Positions 11,579-23,022 of a DNA stretch of 64,000 bases are shown here, piece after piece. A program made the position numbers and the translations under genes. The notes beneath the pieces were generated by a model. It saw only the letters and a list, made by a program, of their open reading frames with translations, did no database searches and had not been told where the DNA came from. This DNA is from Proteles cristata cristata (Eukaryota > Chordata > Mammalia > Carnivora > Hyaenidae): contig JAESUZ010005115.1 of assembly GCA_017311185.1 (NCBI GenBank), positions 1-64,000 of the forward strand. Reading direction: 5' to 3'. Numbering within the stretch: position 1 is the first letter of the stretch; each line of letters starts with the position of its first letter.

Positions 11579-11608
<30 letters not shown>
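11579..11608. repeat. (AC)15 microsatellite
   Basis: An uninterrupted AC dinucleotide run, likely length-variable between individuals. It gives rise to a Thr-His run in a spurious 83-codon frame. Confidence 0.97.
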
Positions 11609-11610
<2 letters not shown>

Positions 11611-11689
11611 AAAGAGTTTCTTCAGGTTTATGGCCATTTCCCTGCTTATTAACAAATTATTTGGGTGTGGAAATAGGGCTAGTTTATTG

Positions 11690-11825
11690 CAATACCTTAG
11701 TCAATTCACTTAATCACTCTAAGTACCCTCATTTTCAAAATAAAGATAGCTATCTTGATCTCACAGGGTTTTTGTTAGTTGAATTACATGAAAACACGCA
11801 ACTGCAATCAATAAATATAGTCTGA
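11690..11825 (+). repeat. MIR SINE
   Basis: 'TTCACTTAATCACTCTAAGTACCCTCATTTTCAAAATAAAG' and 'CTCACAGGGTTTTTGTTAG' then 'CAATCAATAAATATAG' follow the MIR order. Confidence 0.65.
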
Positions 11826-12209
11826 TTACATAATATTACACGAGATTATTTTTATGTCTTATAACAAGAAAGTCCATGCCAAAAAATGATTATTTCCTAT
11901 TTTCATAACTGTTTTATATGAGTAATGCAAAGTATATGCATACACAGATTGGAACAGGTTGGGGAGGCTGAGAGATAAGGAAGAATGTCTGGAAAGAGGC
12001 CATTTGACCATCATATTTGCCAGCATATCGAGTTAGAGAGATGAATAAAAGGGAAAAATAATGTAATATATTTTGATACTGTGTTGCATAAATTTGACAG
12101 TAATTTTTAGATTTAAGAGACTTGGAGATAATATGAATTTGATTTTGAGCGCAATTAATGTGTTCATTAATGCTCTTTTCTATGGTACATGCCTGACCAA
12201 CCAACCAAC

Positions 12210-13105
12210 CCCATGACTCAGCTTTGACCCAAAGGTGTCTGATCTGAAACCTCTATCGCCAACTCAGCTTTCTCTCCTGAGCTTCAGACCTAAATTTCTA
12301 ACTGCCTGACAACTAACTCAATCTCATCCTCCAAACCAACATGTCCAAAATTGAACCTCCAAACCTCTTCTTTTACTTTTTCCCAAACACATTAATGGAA
12401 TCATCATCTTCCCAAGCCAGAAACCACACTCTCTTCAACAACTTTTTCTCCTCCACCTACTCTATTCTGTAAATTACCTGCTTCCATCAATTCTATATCT
12501 TGAGTATCTCAAAATTTCTTTATCTTCCCTCCAGTCCTACTGTCCTTAAGCCCTGATACCTATTATTTGAGCCTTTATGATCATGAAGGAGAGTATATAA
12601 GATTAAACTCCAGTTAAATTAAATCACTCTGTGTCTAAGAACACGCCTTGCACTTCATGTGCTTTTTCATTTGATCCAAACTTCTGATCTAGTCAATTTA
12701 GTGCTCATTTAAAAATCTTTGCATTTTTTGGGGCGCCTGAGTGGCTCAGTCGGTTAAGCGTCTGACTTCGGCTCAGGTCCTGATCTCACGGTTCATGGGT
12801 TCCAGCCCTGCGTCAGGCTCTGTGCTGACAGCTAGCTCAGAGCCTGGAGCCTGTTTCAAATTCAGTGTCTTCCTCTCTCTATGACCCTCCTCTGCTCACG
12901 TGCTCCCACTCTCTCTCTCTTTCTCTCTCTTAGAAATAAAAAAAAGTAAAAAAAATTAAAATCTTTGCATTTTTATCTATTTTCTCTATTAAACAGTGCC
13001 TTCCACAAAGACATGAATTTTGTCTCATTAATGTTTTTATCATGAACAATAAACTTCTACTTTGTAGGTATCAGAAAATATTTGTTGAATAAAGAGATGA
13101 CAGAT
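12210..13105 (+). repeat. L2 LINE fragment, split by a SINE
   Basis: The left part has 'AACATGTCCAAAATTGAACCTCC' and 'CAAGCCAGAAACCACACTC', and the right part has 'AGAAAATATTTGTTGAATAAAGAGATGA'. Together they run in L2 order on the plus strand. The felid SINE at 12729-12957 interrupts it. The reading frame is long decayed. Confidence 0.65.
12729..12957 (+). repeat. felid SINE inserted in L2
   Basis: A 17-base direct repeat AAAATCTTTGCATTTTT at 12712-12728 and 12958-12974 brackets it. It has a 'GGGCGCCTGAGTGGCTCAGTCGG' head and 'GACAGCTAGCTCAGAG' middle. Confidence 0.95.
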
Positions 13106-13119
13106 GCTTTATAAGAAAA

Positions 13120-13839
13120 GACTCTGAGTAAGAATAAATCTGGAGTTTTTAAAATAAGTTATGGCATCAGATTGTAAATAACTTGAAATTTTTGACTATG
13201 TGTAACCTGCCTCTACAGGATTTATTTTCCTGTGCCACAATAGATTTGCTAAATTGAATTAAACTGCTTCAGGTATTTGATTTAGTTATGCAGTTTCCCC
13301 ATATTTTCCTACTTTTTCCCCCATTTATACAGCAAATGGAAAAACTAGTTTTAGATCGTCCTTTTAAAATCTTATGTTATGCCAAAATACCCATATAGAA
13401 GGACTTCTAAACCCACAGAATTCCCTTTCTTCTTATTTATTCTTTTACAGTAATATAACTGAGTATTAATCAAAACCAATCTTGGAAAGTATCCTAAACA
13501 CAAATAATATTGTGACAGAAAACCCAACAACAAAAGAGAAATTAAGACTCAAAGAATTGGATCAGAGTACTCATCATCTCATACCACAGAGGAGATCTCT
13601 TGTTTTCCTAGAGAGTTGGGACTTGGGGTGGCCTTTAATAAGAAATAGTTTGGCTAGTGAAAAGTGCCAGACTGTTGCCAGGGGAAAAAAAAAATTTTAA
13701 AGCTCTGGAAAAATAGTTGTAGGAGGAAATCCATGAAGGAAATACACTTGACAGATCCACAAAATAGTTTTATTGACTGAAAATCAACCAACCACCTGAA
13801 CAAGCATTCATTATGTTCACATCCTCACTTGTGCACGTG

Positions 13840-13840
<1 letters not shown>
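13120..13840. other. AT-rich intronic DNA, nothing recognised
   Basis: An open plus frame at 13482-13700 has no coding signature or splice borders. No repeat family is evident. Confidence 0.4.

Positions 13841-13842
<2 letters not shown>

Positions 13843-13874
<32 letters not shown>
13843..13874. repeat. (AC)16 microsatellite
   Basis: An uninterrupted AC run followed by GCATGA. Confidence 0.97.
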
Positions 13875-13877
<3 letters not shown>

Positions 13878-13879
13878 TG

Positions 13880-15510
13880 ATATTCTGACTTCCACCAACA
13901 AGAGCAATATAAACAGGGAGTTTTCCTTTTAGCTTTGATTAATAGGAAGGCTTGCGCAAAATTAGTTCTCCATTCTATTAAGCACAGTCACAGTGTTTGG
14001 GGAATAATGATTCTATTCCTCTTTTAACATTTCGTCCTTTTAAAATTATTTGATTATATTTATATGTATCAGAATAAAACAAAGTACCACCAAGAATTAA
14101 GAGTAACACAGTGCCATTTCTCTGCAGTTAATGGAATTTGTTCTTTAATCCCTTACCCTGAATGTCTTCCAGCAAAGGACACTCAGGGACTAAGTACTTA
14201 ATGCATCAGGTATGAGGAAGAGGAGACTTGGCTCAGGAGGCGATGGGCATAATAACCAAGGCAGTTGGTATTTATTTTACCTTATAAATATGATACAATT
14301 ACTCTTAGTGCAAAAATACATGTTTTTTAATGGCAAAAACCAGACTTCCTTTAAAGGTGGGAAATGGCTTTGGAAAAAATACATTATTAAGCATTTTGAG
14401 TTGTATTACCAAGTGTTTGAAAGAAAAAAAGAAACACAGAAACAGATAAAACAAACTGTTAAAAAGAAAGGGAGGAGGAGGGGGATGAGGGGGTCAGAGG
14501 AAGAGGGAGGAAATATTTGCGAAAGAGCACAACAGGATCCAGGAGTAGAGAGAGGATTATAAAGCAAAGCAACAGAGCATTATTATTAATAAAGTCTTTT
14601 ACAGAGAAAGCTGATATTCCATGTGAAATGTGGGCCACTTATCCTGATGTAAATTCTCACTGCATCTCCCTGAAGGCCTCAGCCAGTCAACTCTCAGATC
14701 AATGCCTTTGTGTAAGTGTTACTTCATTGTCCTCAGTTTTAATTTTGTTCTCTTTTATTGCTTTTGGGTGGCAGAGTCGGGCTAGCGGCTGCTGTTGGAG
14801 CTGGGGTGAAAGCACTGTGAAACCGGGCTATCACCAGATCCACACAATGAACTAGTTTAGTGTCTGCCACAGCCTGGAGCCAGAGGCTGGCCTGGGGACC
14901 ATTAGCCCCGAGGATGTTGACATAAACCTGGAGAAGACCACTGTCCTTTCTGACAGCAGATGGGAGTTAAGCCGATTTCCAGTACACATGAGGTGAAACG
15001 AAGCCTTCATTTAGTCATTTACCTCTAGTCAGGTTCTGCCTCAAATCATTTTTAAAGTAGGAGGCATAGCAATTAACAATATTTTTATACATACGCATAC
15101 TTGCATGAATAGGTGTGTTTAAAACCATGCAGCCACTGCAATGCGTGCCATCCAACCACAGAAAGATTTTAGGTACATGTTGCTATCTTTTGAATTTACG
15201 GCGAATAGAGAGTGATGATATTGGGAAGTGAATGAGAGCATGTAAAGGTAAAAATGGAAAGGACCGAGAAGGCAAGAATTTCTAGGCCTATACGCACACT
15301 CCTATGTGTATATCTGTTGAAAATAAAAAGTTTGATCTTTCTTTGCATTTCCAGCTCCAACCATTTTACTTCCTGCCTATCCAGTATCCTAGCTCTGCTG
15401 AGGTTTCCCTAGGGGAGATGAAAAAATAGAAGGACCTTCCCTGCCACTGATAACATCTACCTGCGGAGATGAGATTGAAAGACATAAAAATACTCTTAAT
15501 TGCTTTCCTG
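13880..15510. other. unannotated intronic DNA
   Basis: There is a purine-rich patch at about 14410-14515. Open frames at 14212-14562 and 14517-14855 are driven by this A/G bias or lack coding features. No repeat was named. Confidence 0.4.
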
Positions 15511-15519
15511 TTTATGAAG

Positions 15520-15690
15520 ACTTTATATACACATTATCCCATTTAACCTTACAGTGGTCCCATGAAGTTAGGAGGAAGGGGAGTGTTCATTGTGGTCATT
15601 TTAGAGATGAGACTTCCAAGGCTCCAAAAAGAAAAGTGACAAACATAACCAAGAGCCATATCTGAATTCACATTCCATGCTATCCCACCC
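15520..15690 (-). repeat. MIR SINE (antisense)
   Basis: 'ACACATTATCCCATTTAACCTTACAGTGGTCCCATGAAGTTAGG' and 'TCATTTTAGAGATGAGACTTCCAAGG' give the inverted MIR order. Confidence 0.75.
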
Positions 15691-16051
15691 ACACTCCTTC
15701 TCCAAATGAAATCATTAGAATTTAGTTACGTACAGAAAGTTATACATACCCATACATGTATATGTATGGCAAAAAACAGATGCAAGGATTGCCATGTTTA
15801 AATAATATTATACTATAATTTTTATAAGAAATTAGCAAGGTAGAAACATCATAATAGGGCTAATATAAATATTATATTTTTTATATATAAAACACCCCTA
15901 TCGTTTACTAAAAAAAAGGTCTATAAACCTTTTAAATTTTGTATCTGTATAAACTCAGGTTGTATCTTAACTTTTTTTTTTTAATGGTACATATTTTAAA
16001 AACACACAGCTTCACCATCAAAGCTGGTTTAATGATGCTCAAACCGCCTAC

Positions 16052-16205
16052 CTTACAAATTTCGAGGAACTTCTCACTGGTGTATTTCATAGGGTGCTCA
16101 GTGAAGGTGGCATAAGGCACCTCAGTGGACCAGGGATTCCAGCGGGATGAGAGGGACTGCTGTTCCAGACTCCCCCAGAAGATCCGAAGGCCTTCTCCTT
16201 GCCTC
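16052..16205 (-). CDS. penultimate coding exon of the same minus-strand gene
   Basis: On the minus strand a strong acceptor (CCTTTCTTTCAG) precedes a 154-base exon that begins with one base of a split codon and then reads 51 codons, from Arg-Gln-Gly-Glu-Gly to Glu-Ile-Cys-Lys. The donor AAG|GTAGGC follows at 16051-16050. An alternative donor four bases earlier (TTT|GTAAGG) would put the terminal exon out of frame with an early stop, so the later donor is preferred. The peptide has a Trp/Ser-rich centre (WGSLEQQSLSSRWNPWS) followed by an acidic/aromatic stretch (VPYATFTEHPMKYTSEKFLE). It joins the exon at 2259-2453 without frame loss. The upstream exon, which should end in phase 1 with one base carried over, was not found in this window with confidence. 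Family not recognised; the composition suggests a folded soluble domain. Confidence 0.75.
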
Positions 16206-16394
16206 CTGAAAGAAAGGTGTTTCCTTTAGATTAGCTATGTGTACTAGATTAAAACAAAAAGAAACAGATGGGAAAGTCATGTAAGGTCTCAGTCAGACTA
16301 TTCTACAGTGATGCTGAGTGGCTTACCTACTAACTGACTGAGTGTTCTAGAAACTCAGGAGGTAAGAATAAAAGAATAAATGTCATTTTAAACA

Positions 16395-16720
16395 TGACGA
16401 CTTCAAGATGTTGTTGAGAATCCTATGTGGAAATGTCCAGTTGGAAATGTGACTCTGGTGCCGAGGCTTGAGGCCAGGGCTGGAAACATGGATATTGACC
16501 TCATGTCAATATTCTGATGGTAAGGGCCAAAAGAGAAAGGAAGAGTCAAGGCGGTGGGTCAGGAACTGGATGTGTCAAGCTGGCAGTTTCAAGGAGGAGA
16601 GAAATGACAGCAGGTTCATTTTCCACAAAGCTGTAAATACAAGCAAGGAATAACTGAGAAAAGACCTGGGACTTCAAGAATCATAGTGATGGATGATCCT
16701 TAAGAGGGATAATGACCAAT
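16395..16720 (-). repeat. L2 LINE fragment (antisense)
   Basis: 'TTGAGAATCCTATGTGGAAATGTCCAGTTGG' then 'GAGGCCAGGGCTGGAAACATGGATATTGAC' matches the L2 antisense '...CATCCAAGTGGAGATGTC...GGGCTGGAGATATAAATTTG'. It lies just upstream of the penultimate exon (minus-strand sense), which supports an intronic setting there. Confidence 0.55.
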
Positions 16721-17069
16721 TCAAAAAATGCCTGTGACCTCAGCTTTTATATCTCATGATTCTCTATCATCTGTACACATTCTATCCAGCAAAATTGCAG
16801 CAACATACATATCAGAGCTTGTGAAGAAATCCTGTCTGTTTTTCCCCACACTACCCGGTATAGTCCGGGCCCGGACATCTGGTAAACCCAAGTGCAAAGC
16901 AAGAGGAAGATTGGGAATGATGGGAGGGAAGTCGTGGCAGGAGAGCGTGGCCACATTGAATAACAAAACTGTAATTCCTGTGGTCTCTTCTTTTACATGT
17001 GCCCATCAGAATTTATGGTTTGTGGTTTTAGACATCTCTGAAAGCAAAGAGATCCCTAGAGGTTAAGCC

Positions 17070-17600
17070 AGGCTCAGGTGCTTTGCATTCAATGAGCTTT
17101 AAAACTAAGTTGCTTGTAATTCTAAACAGTCCCATGGAACATCACAGAGCTCTCATTTCTTCTAGAAATTAAATCCTGGGATCTAGAATGAAAACCCAGA
17201 GCTTAATTGTGGTGCCTTCACAAAGCTGTTACTTCCTGTATTAAGGAAGAATTCCTTTGGGAATGCTATTGTGGCTTCTGTGTGTTTATCCAAGTAGAGA
17301 TGTGTATAAACACAATCTCACACATATGCATATGCCACCCCTCTCCCCGGTTGGCTGATCTCTGAGATTCTTCTTACAAAAGGAAATAAGAAAAGAGCCT
17401 GGCACATTCTACTGCCCAGTTCTCAGATTTTTGATCATTATGTTTGAAAGCTGACACCCAACCTTTTTTGTACTTAATCCTTGGCCCACAAAGAAAAAAA
17501 AGAAAGAGGAAAAGAAACATATTGTACATACCTCTAAGGTTCCCTTTCTAACCTCTCACCTTCCCACCTGCTATTCTGACATTTATCATCCCCCCAATGT
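17070..17600. other. non-coding DNA, nothing recognised
   Basis: No convincing repeat or exon. The mixed open frames at 16728-17066 (plus) and 16747-16966 (minus) overlap on both strands and show no coding hallmark. Confidence 0.4.
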
Positions 17601-17603
17601 TTC

Positions 17604-17732
17604 TTCATTCTGTTTCATTTCTTCTCTCTGTCTCTTCCTTCCTTCCTTTCCATCCTTCCTTTCTCTTTTTTTCTCTTTCTCTCTCTCCCTCCCTCCTTTC
17701 CTCCTTTCTTTTCTCTTCTTTTTTCTTTCTTA
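17604..17732. repeat. polypyrimidine (CT/TTCC)-rich tract
   Basis: About 130 bases almost purely C and T, with TTCC and CCCTCC units. The plus-frame protein is a Ser/Phe/Leu low-complexity string, so it is not a gene. Confidence 0.9.
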
Positions 17733-17739
17733 CTTTTAG

Positions 17740-18330
17740 ATCAGTGATTATTCTATGCATGCTGGTTAATGGAGCATTCTGGCTTTAGTCCATTAAAACA
17801 ACTTGCACAATGGAATCATTTACTGCTTCATATGTCAATTTATGTGCTGGGTGCAATTTTGCTTTTATCCAAAGGTGATGAAAATCTGCCAAGATAGCTT
17901 CTCTAATAAGTACACTTTATATTCTTTTACCTTAGGGAAGCCTCAAATGAAGTTTACGCATGAAATTCAAGAGGGACCCTATTTCTAAATAACCAATCAA
18001 TTGGAGCATGGCGATGACATTTCTCAGAGATGTAACATACTTTTAAGTATACAAGTTCAGCCAACCTTCTCTCATGAGCTCCAATGGTGATACCTTAGAA
18101 GATAAATCTATAACTCAAAAGTCTCTCTGAAGGCAACAAAGTCTTTTCAGCAAAGACCTCAGTACCACAAGTCTGTAAAAACCTGTCTTCTCCTCTTCCG
18201 TCCAATGTCATTAGGACAATTGTGGAGAACACAGGTTCCTTTATGACCAGAAATGCTTCATCAGTTACTTGGGCTCACCATGTAAGATGTTATGAAAGGT
18301 AACAGAGTGAAGTGAAAAATGCAAAGAAGA
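17740..18330. other. non-coding DNA, nothing recognised
   Basis: No splice-bounded coding segment and no identified repeat family. Confidence 0.4.
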
Positions 18331-18500
18331 GGATGTCAGATAGTCTTGAATTACAGTCTTGATTCTGACACTTTATGTTGTGTCACTATGGACAAGCTCA
18401 TTTCATTCTCTGAATCTGTTTCACCACATGTTTTTTAGCATGTCTCCATGTGATATCTCATGACCTCGGTGACTATAAATGACGTAGACAGCTGTGGTCA
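18330..18500 (+). repeat. MIR SINE, diverged
   Basis: 'TTGATTCTGACACTTTATGTTGTGTCACTATGGACAAGCTCATTTCATTCTCTGAATCTGTTTC' follows the MIR core (TGCCACTTACTAGCTGTGTGACC...CTCAGTTTC). Confidence 0.65.
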
Positions 18501-18689
18501 CGACACTACTAACATTCATCTAGGACATACAGGACCTAAAAGAAGCCTCTGGGTTATGGCTTTTGTAGTTTAGACGCATTGTCCGATCACCCCTGGGGAA
18601 GTTTAGCATCTACCATGATACTTCACAAACACGTAAAAGCATAGATCAGCCGCCATATGATGGAACAACATTTTAGTGTTTATAAACTG

Positions 18690-18800
18690 TACAACATCAG
18701 AGCGAGAAGGGCTCCTGGACACTAAAGCCCAGTGCCATCTTTCTGGATATGAGAAAACTGATATACAGAAGGACTAGGGTTTTCCCAAAGCATCAACATG
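18690..18800 (-). repeat. MIR-like fragment (antisense)
   Basis: 'GCCATCTTTCTGGATATGAGAAAACTGATATACAGAAGGACTAGGG' resembles the inverted MIR core. Short and weak. Confidence 0.4.
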
Positions 18801-19389
18801 CACAACGCTGAGCTGGTGAGAGCCTTGGTCTCCTAAGGTTTCACTTAGGGGTCTTTTCAGCATTCTGGACTCTCATTACAAAGTGCACTCCAAGTGAAGG
18901 TCCTGCTATTATACAACACAGCCTTACTTCCCATCGACACAGAGTTGAAAGAGTTGCCCAAAGAAGACTGTCATCATCTGTGGGCAAAAAACTTGCCTAG
19001 CGTCCTTAACTAAAGGTTAGAAATGAAATCTCAATTTCAAAAGGAACAGTAGATTTTTATATATGCTCGACACTGTCAATCATCAGATTGTAGGAAAATA
19101 AGGTAGCCCTGGAAGTAAAGAGAGAAATTAAAAAAATATATATTTTTCATCAGGGTAAGACTGATCTTTCTCCCTAAATGCTATGGTCAAGTTAATCAAA
19201 GTGGGGGTGCAGTCCTAGGTAAAGAATGCCAACACCAAATTATTAAGCAAAGAACAACTTGGTGGCTTTCTTCTCCAAATCATACTCCGGGTGTAAACCT
19301 TGGCTTTGGGCATTTACACCACCTTTCTGATCTTTGGGTAACAACAATTTCATAAGGAACAAGAGGATACTGGATGAGAAAATGGTTTT

Positions 19390-19601
19390 CTTTTTTTTTT
19401 TTGAGACAGAGAGAGACAGAGCGTGAGCGTGGCGGGCGGAGGGGGGATCAGAGAGAGAGGGAGACACAGAATGTGAAGCAGGCTCCAGGCTCCGAGCTAG
19501 CTGTCAGCAGAGAGCCTGACACGGGGCTCGAACCCACAAGCTGTGAGATCATGACCTGAGCCGAAGCTGGACACTCAACCGACTGAGCCACCCAGGAGCC
19601 C
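19390..19601 (-). repeat. felid SINE, minus strand
   Basis: The imperfect direct repeat TGAGAAAATGGTTTT / TGAGAAAGTGTTTT flanks it at about 19375-19389 and 19602-19615. The inverted head CCGACTGAGCCACCCAGGAG lies on the right and a T13 run (inverted tail) on the left. Two overlapping frames on both strands here are SINE-derived. Confidence 0.92.
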
Positions 19602-19619
19602 TGAGAAAGTGTTTTGTAT

Positions 19620-20375
19620 GCTGGAACGCATACTAGTAACTATCAAATGTTGAATTCCTAGTGTGCCTCATAATGCTTACTTGCACTGATAGAAACTTCA
19701 TATTTTAAAATTTTTAAAACTATTACAGCATTCTTTTAAACTTCTTTGATAGACATAAATAAAGTTAACAGGAAATTAGATAAAGAATATGACCAGGCTT
19801 AATCAGATCAATAAGTCAACACTACTGGTAGAACAGAATTACAAAGGGGAGGAGAAATATCATGATCCCTGCATAGACAAAACCAGAAAAGCAAATCTCT
19901 AGCACAGAGAAGGTGCTGGAATCTTCTACATTTTTCTTCACCCATTGATCCGTCTTCCTCTACCTGATTCTGAGCCTCAGAACATGTAATGTGTCTGGAT
20001 TCTGCTTTATCAGTGTTTTAGTGTATATAACTTCCTACTTAATTCCATCAGAGAGACTTTCATTTAGCTTAAAACACCCCTACAGCTCTTTTTTCTTCAG
20101 ACTGAATCAGCATAGCTCTGTAAAACTTTTTTAATAGGTTAAAAAGCATCTTTTAAATCACCTCACTGGTGATTCCCTAAGATAGTCCTGCGATGTCTAT
20201 TGAAGATGTTTACCTTCAATTCCAGTATTTAGTCAGCATATTCTCTGTGTAGTGTACTGTCACAGACAGAGAAATGAGTAAGGCTCAGTCTCTGAATTCC
20301 AGAAGCCCAGGGGCTGCTGATCTCTGGGCCTATTTTACTATCGCCTCTTTCCCATACCCCAAACAGGGAAAAATA
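19620..20375. other. AT-rich non-coding DNA
   Basis: No recognisable repeat or exon. Confidence 0.4.
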
Positions 20376-20390
20376 GAAAATTGCAAGCCT

Positions 20391-20612
20391 TGGGGTGCCT
20401 GGGTGGCTCAGTCAGTAAAGCATCCGACTTTGGCTCAGGTCATGATCACACGGTTCATGGGTTTGAGTCCCGTGTCGGGCTCTGTGCTGACGGCTCAGAG
20501 TCTGGAGCCTGCTTCTGATTCTGTTGTCTCCCTCTCTCTCTGACCCTCCCCTGCTCACACTGTTTCTCTCTCTCAGAAATAAATAAAACATTAAAAAAGA
20601 CAAGAAAAGAAA
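20391..20612 (+). repeat. felid SINE
   Basis: A diverged direct repeat (GAAAATTGCAAGCCT / GAAAACTGTAGGCCT) brackets it near 20376-20390 and 20613-20627. It lacks the 'CTAGCTCAG' doubling, carrying a single 'GACGGCTCAG'. Confidence 0.92.
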
Positions 20613-20869
20613 ATGAAAACTGTAGGCCTCATTACAGAATTAGAAGTTTACCTATTACAATTTATTTTGTTCCCATTTTCTACCCACAAGGAAAGCAGCT
20701 GAATCTGGCCTCCATTCCCACATTAATAGAAGCAAGAATCATGTACCCTTCATTTCTGATAAAACAAAAGACCTCCTAGAAAGATCTAGAAGTAAAGGAG
20801 AGTCTCCATAAGGATTCCTAAGAACTCGGTGGAAGAAGAGGGTTTAAAACATTTGGAGATTTTTAGGAT

Positions 20870-20960
20870 CCCAGACTGTCTGAGTTGGAAGGCCCTTTAA
20901 GAGATGTGCTTCCAATGCCTTCATTTTATAGATATATAAATGAGGGACCAGAATTTTCAA
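20870..20960. repeat. MIR-like ancient repeat fragment
   Basis: 'GAGTTGGAAGGCCCTTTAAGAG' then 'CTTCATTTTATAGATATATAAATGAGGGAC' resembles a common ancient mammalian SINE motif (GGAAGG...CATTTTACAGATGAGGAAAC). The 57.2 kb and 62.8 kb fragments look related. Confidence 0.4.
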
Positions 20961-20964
20961 AGAT

Positions 20965-22280
20965 CAGAGTTCTTCCTTTAGTCTTGTTAATTACAGGTTC
21001 AACTCAGTGACTCAGATTCAGAATTCGAGTCAAATATGGTTGTTGCCAGGGTGGAAGCCTAACCGATTACTACTTCAAACCATCATAGCAGCCAAATAGA
21101 TTTGCCTTCTATACCACAAAAAGCAAAAGGCATGTTGAAGAAATGAGGTTTATACAGAAGAAACTATCATCCAAGTACCAAAGGACCAATCACAAAAAAT
21201 AAGTATTTGAACAACAGCAAAAAAAAAAAAAGAAAAAAAGGGAGCTCCAAGTTGAATGGAGGAAAAACTTTCTTCGATAGCAAGTTTTGTAAGGCAACGC
21301 ATTTTTTTGACAGGAAAGCCATTTTTAGTGGAACCAGAAAATTAGGCCAGCCAGCAACCAGTTTCGGTGAATTGGCTCATTCCACACATTCTGCTTCCTT
21401 CAGAGAGAAGCCAAGCATCCTTCTGCATCGTTCAACAGAGCCTCAGTACCACATAGGTGTTCCTTCTCATGACGTCCCCCTCTGCTCCCATCCTGGCCCT
21501 CACGGATGCTGAGCGAAGGCTTTAAACCACCTGAGAGGAGACTTGACGGAGGATGCGAGTCTCCAGGAGAAATGGCAGCTTCCATTATTACCTCCACCAG
21601 CTGCCCCTCCTCTCTACTCATCTCAAATCTCAAAGCTCCACCACAGAATTAAAAACATAGCTCGAGGCACCGAACTGAGATTTATGAGGAAGCACAGACA
21701 TTAACTCTTGCTCTAAACTCAGGGCGTGTGCTTGTAAGTATGGGTGAGCAAACAGGGAGGCCGCGCGGGGGAGGAGGGCAGGCCGCCAGAGGGAGAGAGC
21801 TGTTCCGAACAACACAATGTATTTTCTTAAAGTCTCCTTTTTCCCTACCTTACAGCCTGTATTGTTGAAAAGCGGGCCTTCTAGAACCATGAAATGTTAG
21901 TCCCTTGCTTATTTAATTTGGACAAAAGGTGGGGGACTGAGTTGGCACCCTGAAGGGTATTCAATGCCCCTTTTTGCTTATTGAATGACCTCAGACGAAA
22001 TATTTTCCATGACAAGAACCCGAAAGACGCTGGCACAGTGTCAGACAATAAGATTTGCAGAATGTGTTTACATTCTCTCTGTGTCCCCAGGCTGTTCTAA
22101 CCCATCGGCAGGTGGTGCCTTTATCTGCTCTCTTTGCTCACCTGGCTCCTTCCCAGAAGTTTCCAGGGCCTTGGGCTCAGTGAGATTAACCATTTACTGG
22201 CATGGGTAAGCAAGAAATTCTGTGGGTTATACTACTTGAGGGAGAAGTAAGTGATAAAGTAAAACAGACCAGCATTGTCC
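20965..22280. other. non-coding DNA with a short GC/CpG-rich patch
   Basis: The patch near 21765-21790 (GGCCGCGCGGGGGAGGAGGG) stands out from the AT-rich surroundings but is far too short for a CpG island. Frames at 21207-21512, 21400-21633 and 21630-21890 have no recognisable domain. A-rich run at 21219-21240. Confidence 0.4.
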
Positions 22281-22299
22281 GTAAAGAGAGAATTCTGGG

Positions 22300-22527
22300 G
22301 GCGCCTGGGTGGCTTAGTCGGTTGAGCGTCCGACTTTCGCTTGGGTCACGATCTCGCGGTTCGTGGGTTCGAGCCCCGCGTCGGGCTCCGTGCTGACTGC
22401 CAGCTCAGAGCCTGGAGCGTGTTTCAGAGTCTGTGTCTCCCTCTCTCTCTGACCCTCCCCTGCTCACGCTGTCTCTCTCTCTCCTAGAAATAAATAAAAA
22501 TATTTAAAAAAAAAAAAAAAGAAAGAA
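22300..22527 (+). repeat. felid SINE (SINEC_Fc-like), very young
   Basis: A perfect 17-base direct repeat AAAGAGAGAATTCTGGG at 22283-22299 and 22528-22544. Many CpGs are retained (GTCGGTTGAGCGTCCGAC, TCTCGCGGTTCGTGGG), indicating recent insertion, with a clean A15 tail. Confidence 0.96.
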
Positions 22528-22559
22528 AAAGAGAGAATTCTGGGCCAATGTGCTACCGT

Positions 22560-22680
22560 AGTAAAAACCTTGGATGACAGGTTGGGGGCCTGGCTCCAAA
22601 GGCTAAATCTGCCACTAACTTGCTGGGTAATTCGAACCATTTCTTCTCTCTGGGTTCCAGGGGACCATATACAAAATCAG
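22560..22680 (+). repeat. MIR SINE, partial
   Basis: 'AAATCTGCCACTAACTTGCTGGGTAATTCGAACCATTTCTTCTCTCTGGGTTCC' follows the MIR centre. Confidence 0.6.
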
Positions 22681-22738
22681 GTAGTTGAATTAGATCATCT
22701 TTAATCTCCTTTTGTGCCCCAATAAATTAATATCTACC

Positions 22739-22800
22739 TTGGAAAAAAAAAACAAAATAATTTGTATTATACGAGTTAGACAAACAACAACAACAACAAA
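22739..22800. repeat. A-rich/(CAA)n low-complexity
   Basis: An A10 run, then AAACAACAACAACAACAAA at the end. Simple sequence. Confidence 0.8.
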
Positions 22801-23022
22801 GGATAAATGAGTGACAGAAAAATTCTCAGAGGGCTGCTGAGATCTCATCTTTCTTCTCCTAGAAGAAGAAAGGATCTTTAACTACAGTATAAAAGACCTA
22901 GGGTTGAACCAAAGCAGAACCCAGAGAAAGCAAGATGAATACTTATAAAAATGACTACTGAAAAAGGCTATGGAATCTCCCAGGATGAAAGTCCTTAAAA
23001 GAAATGTTTATTTGGTTGGGAA

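Larger units (their letters stand above)
2454..16051 (-). other. last intron of the minus-strand gene
   Basis: This interval is bounded by the GTAGGC donor and the CTTTTCCTCTTCAG acceptor, about 13.6 kb apart. It carries only repeats: L2, MIR, an L1 3' end, a Charlie element, seven carnivore SINEs in both orientations and two CA microsatellites. No additional exon with good borders and coding quality was seen inside. Its intron status is inferred from the in-frame joining of the two exons. Confidence 0.65.

Noticed and set aside
21765..21790. CpG island or promoter
   Set aside because: Only about 25 bases of GC-rich sequence with few CpGs and no neighbouring exon. Far below island length.
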